From assembly GCA_027625915.1 (NCBI GenBank), contig JANTQA010000042.1, forward strand, positions 4,228,001 to 4,292,000: 64,000 bases of DNA, given 5' to 3'. The position numbers and the translations under genes are program-made. This DNA comes from Anaeramoeba flamelloides (Eukaryota; Metamonada; Anaeramoebidae). Under the pieces are notes generated by a model that was given only the letters and a program-made list of their open reading frames with translations, had not been told where the DNA came from and searched no databases. This document shows positions 47,341-59,100 of this stretch, in pieces; position 1 is the stretch's first letter; each line of letters starts with the position of its first letter.

Positions 47341-48789
47341 TTATTTAAATCTTAAATTATTGAGGGCACCCTTGACTCTTTTTGAAATTGATTGATTTGT
47401 TGAGTATTTTTGTTCAAGTTTTTCACAAATCATTTTCCCATTACTATTTGCTATTTGCCTTCTTGCTTTTGGGTCTACTGTGGCGTTCAAAATAAATAGG
47501 GAAACCCTTTCAGCGATTTCTTCATCATTTATAAAGTTTTCAATTTTATCAAGAACAACCATGACGCCGTTTTTCTCTACAACCTCTGATCTGGATTGGT
47601 CAAAAAACAGGCAATTACCGAGCAAAACTAGACTTGCTCTGAAAAGGAGCCTTTCTGTGGGGAAGGAACGCAGTGAGAGTAGGGAGGCCAAAATTGCCCG
47701 CCCCTCTATTAAATAAGGCACAAGATGCTCCTCGATTACCAGGGCTGTAAAAATGGCCAAGCATTTTCTTTGGATTTCTTTGAATTGCCTATTTGCCCTC
47801 ATCACGATGACAGTTGCCTGCACACCCTTTTGCCTTGCAAAGATTGTCCGGTTGGGCACCTCAAGAACTAAATTATATAACAGCCCCAATGTGGTGTCCG
47901 CAATTGTTTCATAGTCTTTCCATTTGACCATTGTGTGTATGATATTCGGGATAAGTCCAACCTTTCCCAGGTGTTCGGAACTGTCTTGTGTTGTTGACAA
48001 ATTGTAAAAAAATTGTGTGCACTTTTCGATCAAAATTTGATCACCCTCATGCCTCTCTAACATATTCAGCAATGCCCCAACGGCGTCCGATTGGGAAACG
48101 AGTGCCGAGTTTAAAGGGTTTGCAGCCAAATTAAATAAAGTCATGATCGCCCGTCTGGTAAGGTTGTCCTCGTTTGGAAACTTTTCCAAAGCCTGGACGA
48201 TCAACAAGAGCCCACCAACCGAAATAATGGATCGCCCCAATTTTTTGTCCATTGAGAGTGTAGTTAGCGCGCCCATCACCGTGGCTTGAATTTCGGAATC
48301 ATTTGGTCAAAACCTCATTTGCCCAATGATTTCGGTGACAACCTCTTGATCGGATATCTCTTGGAAATTCTCCTTATGCGAGGTAAGCTTCCAGAGCGCA
48401 GAAAGGCATTTTAAAGTGAGCTCCCTTTCGGTTTTGTGTGTTTGAAGCAAGTTGATCAAGACACCAAAGGTTTGCAACTTCTTCCCTAAGTACAATTTGA
48501 TAGGATCAAAGAATGCGCAATTGTTGATCGCCCAAACCGGCTTTTCCAAAAATTTAGGGTTGTTGATGTGTGCATCGATCACCTGCACCTGCAAATCTAA
48601 GGCACCACTGTTTAATATTTCCTTCACATTCTGCTCGTCAAGTGCATAATTATTGATAATAATAATGGGATTGTTAATTAATACAATATTGTCTAGATTG
48701 TTTTTAATTATTTCCAAAGATTCTTGAAAGCCACTCACTTCATTGTGGTTTTTGTGTTTTTTATTTTTGTGTTTTTTTTTGGAAAGCAC
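47341..48789 (-). CDS. armadillo-repeat protein with one in-frame TGA
   Basis: One continuous minus-strand frame of about 480 codons is interrupted only by a TGA at 48307-48309. Both sides are made of armadillo-like helical repeats (PVWAINNCAFFDP, LKCLSALWKLTS before; AIMTLFNLAANPLNSA, ADTTLGLLYNLVLEVP after), so they belong to one protein, probably a binding scaffold. The codons either side are RF and PNDSE; the base after TGA is C, a context known to favour readthrough. No in-frame ATG lies between the upstream TAA (48856-48858) and the first repeats; the first usable codon is a GTG at 48789, and no obvious splice acceptor precedes it. GC content is clearly higher than in the flanks. Options are a recent pseudogene, a sequence error, or readthrough with an unseen first exon. 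I do not assign it to a specific armadillo family. Confidence 0.72.
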
Positions 48790-50122
48790 AAGGCGTTTGT
48801 TTTGACAGTAAAAAGAAATTGAGATTTGGATTGAAAAAAGAAAAATAAAGTAAAATTAATGTTAAAAATTTGCATTGAGTTTTTGTTTGCTTTTGAAAAA
48901 GGTTGTAAATTCGTACTTGAGTTTTAATTCTCAATTTGGGTATCTAAAGTGAATTTTCAATAAAGCGAAAAAAGGTAAAAAAAATGATTAATTTGTCAAA
49001 AAGAAACTTTTTTATTTACTCCAACACCCAGAAGCTGGATCAAAAATTGAGAGTAATGAGAACCGAGATAAAATTAAAATTTGTTAATTTTCTTGAAAGT
49101 GTTTATTAAAATTTTTTTAGAAGAGGAAAAAATTTAATTTTCTCTTTTGAGAATAATTGTTTCACGTTTTGAAAAAAGAAATTGTTTGAGTCATCTTTTT
49201 AGAACACAAAGAATAGAATTAAAATTAAGGTTGTGTAAAATTCAAACAATTACAGATGAAAAGTAATTTTGCAAAATTTTGCTTTTGTTTTTTTTTCAAA
49301 AAATATGGGTGTTCTACAAACTTTTTTTGTTTCAGAAAAGTTTTGAAAATTTTGACACTTCAAACCTGAAAATAATTTCAATGTTTACCATTGTGAAAAA
49401 AATTTGGGTCATTAAAAAAAAATTGGGTTAGTCAAAAATTTGTTTTCGTTTTTTAAATAGTAAATATTAGCAAAATGATTTTTGATCAAAGTAAAATTTT
49501 ATGAACAAATCTTACATTTAATAAAAACCAAAGTCACTATCAATAATAATTTTCAAGGGCAAAATTATTTCGTTGCATTTTGTGCTTATAGAATTACTGT
49601 GGATCTCTAAAAAACAAAAATTTTGTTCTTTTGAGAGAAAGTAATAGAAACAAAAAGATAAATAATACCTTAGATTGACACACTACCACTTTTAAATTTT
49701 TAATATATATCTTACACTTTTGATAAAAACTATCAGACTATTTCAGATTTAGTGAGAAAACAAAATTATAAATCCTTAAAAATTTTTTATTTTCTAAAAC
49801 TCAAAAATCCAGGTAAAAATCTTTGATTTTTGAAGAATGTTTTTAAAACACACTACTTGATACTAGTATGAATAAATTTTATAACTGTAAATGTTTTTTA
49901 GTGAAGGTAAGGCTGTTTTTTTGAAATAAATAAATGTCAAATTTTAAGTTCATGTTTTTTCCCCCAAATTAAATCAATTAATACGGTTAAATTTTTTGTA
50001 AACAAAAAAGAGATTGAAATCGATAAAAAATGAATAATTAAACAAGGTAATCACACTGATGATCAAAGTTTTTCTTTTAGTCGATCATTTTTTTTTCGTT
50101 TAATTAAAAATCAATTTTGTGA
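48790..50122. other. intergenic stretch between divergent genes
   Basis: AT-rich with no gene or strong repeat seen. It separates the armadillo gene from the divergently oriented FRY-like gene and presumably holds both promoters, and possibly a first exon for the armadillo gene. Confidence 0.55.
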
Positions 50123-53100
50123 ATGGATCTAACTAATTCACAATTAATTGAATCTGTATTCAAACATTTTGTCCAACATGCAAATCTACAAATTATCTTA
50201 ATTTCTCAAAAGATTGGCTTTGTTAGACTTTCACTAAAAAATAATCAAACCTTTCAAAAGATTCTAAATACCCTAACATTTTTAATAAATAAAAAAAATA
50301 TCGAGCCCGTTTGTGTAGGCTTGTCAATCTGGAATACTCGCCATATTTCTACATTAGAAACTTTTCGTTCATCCAAAAAACAAAAAAAAAGCCCTCAATT
50401 TCAGCAAATGATTTTAAGACACCTGACTTCTGAAATGTAAGAGCAATGATCCCTTTTTCTTGTTTTCCTTTTTTTCAAATATTTTATTATTTTTTCGTTT
50501 AATAAGTTCGCACTTGATCAAAAAAAAAAAACGTAAATGCAAACAACTGGAAGTAAACAAAAAAACCCACACTAATAAAGATAACTGATCTTTTTTTGGT
50601 TCTGAAATAATTTTTTGACAATACCTGTTTTCAATTTTTTCAAAAAAAATCAAAAAAAAGGTCACAGCAGTTCCTGTTGATATGATATGATGAATTTGAA
50701 AAATAGTACAAAATTTTTTGTTTGTGCTATACCAACAGACCAATATTTGTAATTAAAAAATAAATTTAACAAAATTTTACTTCGTCTTGTTGAAATATAA
50801 ATAAATATCAAAAAAATTCATAAAAACCAAAAACGGCCAATTTTAAAAGGGAAATTCGTAATTGTTACACACTTTATAGTCTTTAAAATATTTTACAAGA
50901 TCTTTTCAAAAAAAGTTTTTTTTGAAAGTAAAATAAAAATTTTTTCCAATTATTTTCTGATTAATAGAACGACAGAGCATCGAATAAAAATATAATTTTA
51001 AAATTGGCAAAAAAAGTTGTTTTACTTTAATTTCTCCATCTTCTTTAAATTAATGAATAACAAGAAATAGAATTTTGAGACTATTCATTTTGAAAAGGTG
51101 TTAAAATATAATCTAAAAATTATTTTTAAAATACTTGGTAAACTTCAGTTGCAACCTAAACTCCATTTCACTCAAAGTGGTCCCAGTCAAAAATGAAAAA
51201 TTCACTTTTTTTTTTTAGAATCAACCAAATTACGATTGTTTAGAAATAATTGAAATAATAAAATTCAGATTAGAATTGATAATAATAAGATAATTACCGG
51301 AACAAACCATAAATTTCATAAAAAAAAAATGTTAAAAAAATTTTTTTGGGTACCTTTCATTGGAACGTTTCGTGCAAAATTTCTCAATTTCTTTAGTAAT
51401 TAAAATATTTGATAATAAGATTTTTCAATTGTAAGTGTATGAATTTTAAAAGGAACACACAACACCTAACTTTTTTTTAATGTTAATTTGGAGTTACAAA
51501 CATTTTTGTATTTTTTTTTCAAATAAACTTTTTAAATAAAGTAAAAAAAAAAAAAGAGAAAAAAAATATATAAAAAAATAAAGAAAAAAGCAAAATACAA
51601 AAAAAAATTATTTTTAATAAGAAAAAATTATCCTTATTTTAAAATTGAAAATTTATTTTGAGAAGAATAAGTGAATTAAAATCATAGAATATATTCTATT
51701 TATTCAATAAGACAGATCAGTTTAACTGAAAAAAGAGTTTATTTTCATTTCTGAATTAGAAAAAAAATTTACAAACCTATTTTCGACAGTAAGTTCCACT
51801 TTTAAGACACAAACCCCCAAGGATATTTAAGGTACAAAAAATTCTCTACTTGTGGTCATTTTTTTCGAAATTGTATTTTTACATAAATTATTTTACTAAA
51901 ATCCAAATTTTGTGTCTTTGTTTGGAATTTTTTCTGTGCCTTAAATACCGTTCAAAGTTTGTTTCTTAAAAGTGAAACTGACTCTAGTGACTTTAAAAGT
52001 TCCCTACATAAAGATTTAAAATAAACAACCCAAATACCCTTTTAACTGTTTCTAATTCAAATAGAAAGAAATATAAAACAAACTACATACTGACTGTTTT
52101 GTCCAAAAAAATATCGCATCACTAGAATGAAAAAATAAAAATGAAAATTTTTTCAGGTAGAAACAAACACTTAATTTCATATATCCTCATAACTTTTTAA
52201 TATTATTTACAATATGTTGTTTTAGGCAATTGACACACTTTTCATAGCTATAATCTTACTTTCATTATAACTATGAAAAAAAAAATATCCAAAAAAATTT
52301 TAGAGTATCATGTAAAGAGGAGGTAATTTTTTTGAACTGCTTCTCCCCAATTATAATAATATTATTAAAAATGATCTACATTTTTTTTCATAAAAAATTT
52401 TTCAGGATTTAGATTCGGATTGGAAATTAATTAAATTTATCTAGACTTATACCATTAAATTTTTTGGTTTAATGTTTTAAATTTTTGATCATTCAAAATT
52501 AGGTTTTCAAGATTACTAAATTTTAAAGAAAAAGGTAAAAACCTATTTTATAATAGTAGTTAAAAATAAAATAAAACTTTACAATATTTTTAAAAAATCA
52601 GAATGAGTTAATATTAGTTTTTTTTACCCTTCTTATAATTTTACAAATAAGAAAAAATATATTTATTTTTTCAAAAAAGTGATATTTTTTATTGTAAAAA
52701 TTACCTGAAGAATAATTGATGAATTTTTTAAATATTTTCTCTATTTCTGGGCTTTAATAACAAATTTGAATGTATTCAAGAATCTTTCTCAAACTTTTGT
52801 TTTTTTACTTTTTTGATTCTTTTACAATTAAAAAAAGAAAATTACAATTAAAATTTTGGATTAATAATTTTCCAAAAACTGGAAAAATGTTCCTGCTTGT
52901 TTGAAATTTTTACTCCTTGATCTAACAATCGAAAGAATTCTTTCTTTCACAATTATAAAAAACAATATTATTCATTAAATAATTTTTATCAATTTTATTT
53001 ATCAAAAAAATTAAACCATAAAACAATTAACATTAAATTAGACTGATGTTTAAAAAAAGTGAGTACTAAAAATATTAAAAAGTTTTAGTCTCTAAAAGTT

Positions 53101-56100
53101 CTAAAAAGGTATTTTTTTGTACTGTTTGAAATACACTTTTAAGTGGTTTGAGTTACACTTTTTTTAAAAAAATCATTTACTTTATTTTGGAAATAGATAC
53201 TAATTGAATTTCATTTTTAACAATTATTTTTACTCTTCTCCTAAAAAAAAGATTTTATTTATTTTTTTAATCTCTAAATTCAAATTACCAATAATTTAAA
53301 AAAATAATTTTAATTCTAATTATTTTCAAAAAAAAAATTCAAAAATTAGAACACAAGAATTATCATTTAAACTTTTTCAATACCAATCAAAGTTATCTAG
53401 GATAGCAACAAGCTATATTTATTTAAAAACATTATTAATAATTATTAAAAAAACAAATGTTCAATTCTCAAAAGAAACTATTCAGCATTTAAGTAATTCC
53501 CTTTTATTAATACATACAAACAATGACACACTTCAATGGGAACTAGCTGAAGAAGATCAAAAATTATTAAACATTTCAAGAACAAATTCATTATTAAAAA
53601 AGGTGGTTATACTCTTATGTGAAAACAATTTTGAGGAGATTTCCAATAATCTATTAAATTTATTTAAAAATGAAAAGCATGATAAATATTTAATTTCAGA
53701 TTTATTATCGATGTTAAAATTTCAACCATTTAATAATAATGAGATTGAAAAAATATTATTATTTTTGAAAAAATTGGAAGAAAATTGTTTAAACATTTTC
53801 CAAACTGATGAAAGAATGTATGAAGATATTGTTTCTGTAATTTTATCAAATAGTATCCCCATGAAAAGAAAGACAAAAAGAAAAAAACCGATTATACAAA
53901 ATGGAATGATCAAATGAAAAAATTATATGAAAGAGCAAATCAAATGTTCAAAAAAAAACACGATTTAGATATTTATATTGATTTAATGGTATCTTCTTTT
54001 GTATTATCAAGTGAGGAACATTTTGAAAAAAACTATCAAGAATTGTTAAAAAAATTAACGATTTTATTTTTGAAAAATAATCAAAAAAAAAGAATAATAG
54101 CATTAAGAGGCTTTTCCAAATTTCTATGTGGATATTTAGGATTTGAACAAGATGATAATGAAACAAAAACACAAACAAAAACAAAAACAAAAACAAAAAC
54201 AAAAACAAAAACACAAAAAGAAACAGGAACAGATGAAGAAGATGAAATAATCAAGGATATCGAAAAGAAAAAGATAAAGAAAAAAAAAAGGAAAAAAAAA
54301 ACAAAACAGAAAAAAAAAAAAAAATTCTAAAAAAGAAAAAGTATTCCAAAATATTAAAAATGATTAATAGAATTATTAAAGAAATATTTTATTTTGAAAA
54401 GCAATCAATATTTAAATATAATAATTCCAGGCATTATGTTTCAATTATTTATTTAATTTCACAATTTGATCTGCAGTTTACTTTTGTAAAAATTATAAAA
54501 AATTTAATGACCATAGGAGAATTAACACCTATTAAAGCAATTATAGTCATGAAAAGTATCTTAAGAATTATCAAAAAAAATGGATTAACTTTTGAATTAA
54601 CAAAATTAATTCGAGAAAATTTTTTAATTTCTAAAAGTCCCTTAATGAATTTAATAATGAAAGCGAAAAAGGAAATTGGTGATCATTTAATTTTTAAAAA
54701 TAATTATAATTATAATGAAAATAAAAATATCAATAATCTCAATAATAGTAATATAACAACAAAAAAGTTAAAAAAAAGGATAAAAAATGAAAATGACAAC
54801 CAGGAAGTTAACAATACAGAAAAAAGTATTAACATCAATTATAATGAAAAACAAAAAAATTATCTTCGGTTCATTAGATTATTAACACAGTTGATTCCCC
54901 ATGTGATTATTAACCCCATTGAAACAATTCCAATTGTCATTCATAATACCACACATATTGATTTAAAATTATCAATTAATTCCAAATTAGCTCTCCAAAG
55001 ATTAATAAATCACGATGTTTCCGTATCCGGGTTTATCACCTCACAATATGCAGATTTTATGAAATTAATATCCTTTGGAAATCATTCAAAAACCATTACA
55101 AGGATTTTGAGATCTTTAAATCAAATTCATAGCCTGTGGAAACAAAATTTAAAATTAAATAGAGAAGATCTGGATATTAAAAAATTAAATTTATTACAGT
55201 TCTCAACAAATAACAAATTAGAACAATTAAAATTAGGATTAGATCTTCCAAAATTGGAAGGCATAACTTTAATCTTTTTGGATACTTTATCTTCTAAAAT
55301 AAGAAAACGGACCTGGAAACTGGTGAAAAACTTGCATGAGGTATATACTGAATCATCCAAGAATGAAAAAAAAAAAAAACATAAAAAAATCACTGTATCA
55401 TTATATCAATTATTTTGCTTAGGAACTTCAAAGGGATTTGGAATTTTAAGAAGCCTAATGTCTCAACTTATCTTACCAATAAACATTTTATCCAAAGACA
55501 AATTAATCAATAAAAAACTGAAACCTTTTGTTTTTGAAAATCAATTAATATCAGATTTTAATTTATATAATGTCGAAAAAAAGATGAGCAAAAATAAAGC
55601 TAATCAAAGTCGATTGAAATTGAAAAAAAAAAATAATAATTTTGAAAACTTTTTAATTTCAGATATTAATCAAAGTATATTACCACTACCCAAGCAATTT
55701 CATCAAATAATAAATAATAATAATTTAAAATTTAATCAAATTTTAAATAATGATTATTTATTATCAATTTTAGAAAATACTATTACCGAGACAGCAATAG
55801 GGCAATCATCCTTGGCGCATATCAGATGGACACATGTAATTACTAGTACCATTCATCTTGCGACAATGAACAACAGATCATATTTAGCTAGAGGTGCCTT
55901 TGGGTATGGTTGGTTATTATTACAACAAATTGGTTTCCCCATCGCATCAATCCAAAATAAAAAAAAAACAAATAGTAACAAGAAAAGTAAGTTTAAGAAA
56001 AAAATTAGCAAACAAAAAAACAGTAAAAAGGAAATTAAGAATAAACAAAGAAATAGCATAAAGGGAAACCGTCAGGTTGATAAGAATGATGAAGATGATA

Positions 56101-59100
56101 ATGAGTCGGATGATGATCGTTCTGATGGCGATGACTCTGAAGAAGATGACGATGAGGGTTCCTTCATTATTGATGATAAATTAATATTATGGAGAAACAT
56201 TACTTCAATAGTTAGTTCATGTTGTGATCCAGAAGTGGTAACAAAAAGAGAAATTATAGACTTTTTAGATTATATGAAGAAATATTTATCAAATAAAAGG
56301 GGTAATAAATTAATTAAACGATTTGTAAAATATTCACTATCCCGAATTCACCCCAAGGGATTTCTATTGATGTTTGATTATTTTGAAAAGGAATATCAAT
56401 CTGCTTTCAACAAAAAATATTTAAAAAAAAATCTAAAGTTTTTATTCATATTCACTGCGGTCTATAGACAATTTGTGGAAAGTGTAGATTTAAATTGGTT
56501 AAAGAAAAAACCAGAAATCATGAGCAAAATGTTTCAATATTTACTTCAAATATTTGAACTTATTCAAAGAAAGGAAATAATCAGAAGTTATCTTTCAGTC
56601 AAATTTAGATACAATTTTTTCAGTCTATTGAGATTTTATATCAGCTTTTCGGTAGGTAATTATACCATCCCGCTGGAAAAAAAAAAATATATTTTTCATC
56701 ACTTGTTGCTATATTCTGGGATTACTAGCTTATCGATCATGAAAAGGAAGGACGACATAAAGGATTTTATTAAGACCAATAAAGAGAAAAAAAAAATACA
56801 AAAAAAAACGAAACAAGAACTCGTTATTATGACGGATTCTATAGAATTTTTGGTCAACCAATGCCTATCTTATTTACTCTATGGTAAACTTTGGAATACA
56901 GATAATTTGAAAAACAATAACTATATCTTCCAATGGATTAAGAAATTAATTAATTACAATATTGGCAATCATAACATCCATTTAATAAATAATGATAAAT
57001 CTCACGATTATAAAAAGGAATTGCATGAAATAGGCATCAACTCTCTTAATTTGCTATTCCAAAATAATCCAAGGCTTTTCATCAAATATTATTTGGAAGA
57101 GTCCTACAATTTAAACCCCGGCTATTCTATGGGATTCATCATAAGTATTTGCGATGCCCTGATCAGAAACCCAAAATTGTTAGACGAGCATTTAATAATT
57201 AACTTTATAATGTATAATTACATTCATGAAAATAAGCAAGTAAGGATCAAGATTTTAGAATTATGGAAAACCCTTGTCAATGATATATCCAAAATTGGGA
57301 ATGAGGAAATTAAAATGCAATATATAAACCAAATATCGAAATATGAAAAAATTGGGCCACCAAAGGTAAATTCCAGATTCTGTGACTTGCCAGAAAAGTT
57401 TTTTGAAGAAAGATCCATGATCAATTCCTGGCTCTCGGTAAAAAGACCAGATTTGGCCTTTAGTGTATTTAAAAACAATAAAAATAGATATTGGAAATTG
57501 ACAATACTCAAGGAAAGATTATTAAACGGTAATGAAGAAAACAATGATGACAACCAAGAAATTATCAATCGAATTAAAATTGAAACCATTAATAAAAAAA
57601 GAGAATCCCTATTAAAATCCATCATACCATGGATTAAAAACATAAGTTATGACCGAGAAAATTTTAGTTCCAAAAAGGAATTCCAACACATTTTCATATT
57701 TCTATTAAAAATCACAATTAAAAACCATTTGAATGATATTATGCTTTCAATAAAATTATGGGGGTCACTTACTAATCAGGGTAAGAACACTTATGGGATT
57801 TTAAAGTTTTTATTAATTAATGGAATAGGAAGAATCAAGCCAAGCTATTTACAATCTTCAAAGGAAATCTCTTTATTTCTATCAAAGACTTCTAAGAAAT
57901 CGATTGTTCAAATCTTATTAAATTCCAAATATTTGCAAATATTTACAAATAAATCACAGGCAAACAGTATTTTAATATACAATAATGTTAATTATGATGA
58001 AAATGACAATAACAATCTCAATGATGATGATGATCATCATCATCATCATCATCACCAATACCTTCATCGCCATGATCATACACATAAAAAAAAGGGTAAA
58101 TATAGCCGAAGTGTTGATGATGAGCTACTATTATTACACAAATTAAATCAAGTTAAGGAGCCAAATAAAGATATATTTAACAATTTAAAGAATAAAAAAC
58201 TGTTATTACTTGGAAAGGAGAAAGGTGGGAATCAAAATATTAATAATTTTAATCAGTACAACAATTTAGAGGACAATAATTTGAATGAATTATTAAACAA
58301 TTATGGAAGTGATAGTGAGGATGAAATAATTAAAATAATTAATAACTCGACGAAAAACAATAACCCCAATGATAACAAGAAGAAGAAAAATAGGTCAGTA
58401 AGAAATAAAATAATAATGGTTAATGAAATGGAAATTAATCGGGATCATCCAATTGATGACTACAATAATTCCAATGATATTTCCAATAAATTTGTTACCA
58501 GAAGCGACTTTGTAGTCATGATGTTATCAAACTTGGTCTATGTGTCGATAAATGAATTTTATGAAAGATTGCCAATTATCTTGCACATCACGTTTTTAGG
58601 TATAGATCACAAAATAGGTTTAATTAGGAGTGAGAGTAAATTACTGTTATCCAATATTTTGATCAATTTCGTATTGAACAATAAAAAAAATCTCGAAAAA
58701 AATCTTCACAATAACCAAGTAATTGAATTATCCATGAAGGCTGCCAAACAATTATTAATTAACATTGACTACCCCTCAAGATCAAGACTATGGCCTTATG
58801 AAAGGGTTACCAAAAGCAATTTTAATATTCCCTCTGAATTGATCATTCAGGGCTTTATCAAAAAAATAATTATTGCACTGTCCTGTTTCGAACCGAATAT
58901 TAGGAGGAAATGGTTCGAAGAGGCCCGGGATTGGATCATTTGGAAGGATAATAATTATGTCAACGAAAAGCAGTTAAACGTAATTAGTAGGAGCTTTCAG
59001 ATATATCGATATTTGTTGATTGAAGTTACTGAATATGATTTGTTCGAATTATTATATACCCTCAGAAAAACATTAGCAAAGGTACCAGAAACTCAACCCT

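Larger units (their letters stand above)
50437..53349 (+). other. 2,913-bp intron 1 of the FRY-like gene
   Basis: Starts GTAAGA and ends TTAG. The exon phases (2 before, one base completing the codon after) agree, and the family alignment continues across. It carries two TIR elements, at 51157-51741 and 51787-51984, only 45 bases apart. Confidence 0.82.

Noticed and set aside
47341-48789. Reassignment of UGA to a sense codon in this organism
   Set aside because: The other genes total several thousand codons with Trp encoded by TGG and no internal TGA; a reassigned UGA would appear often in such AT-rich genes.
53881-53887. Programmed -1 frameshift at the A-run in the FRY-like gene
   Set aside because: The run does not sit in the canonical slippery frame (zero-frame codons are AAA AAA CCG), and two other homopolymer breaks in the same gene make sequence indels more likely.
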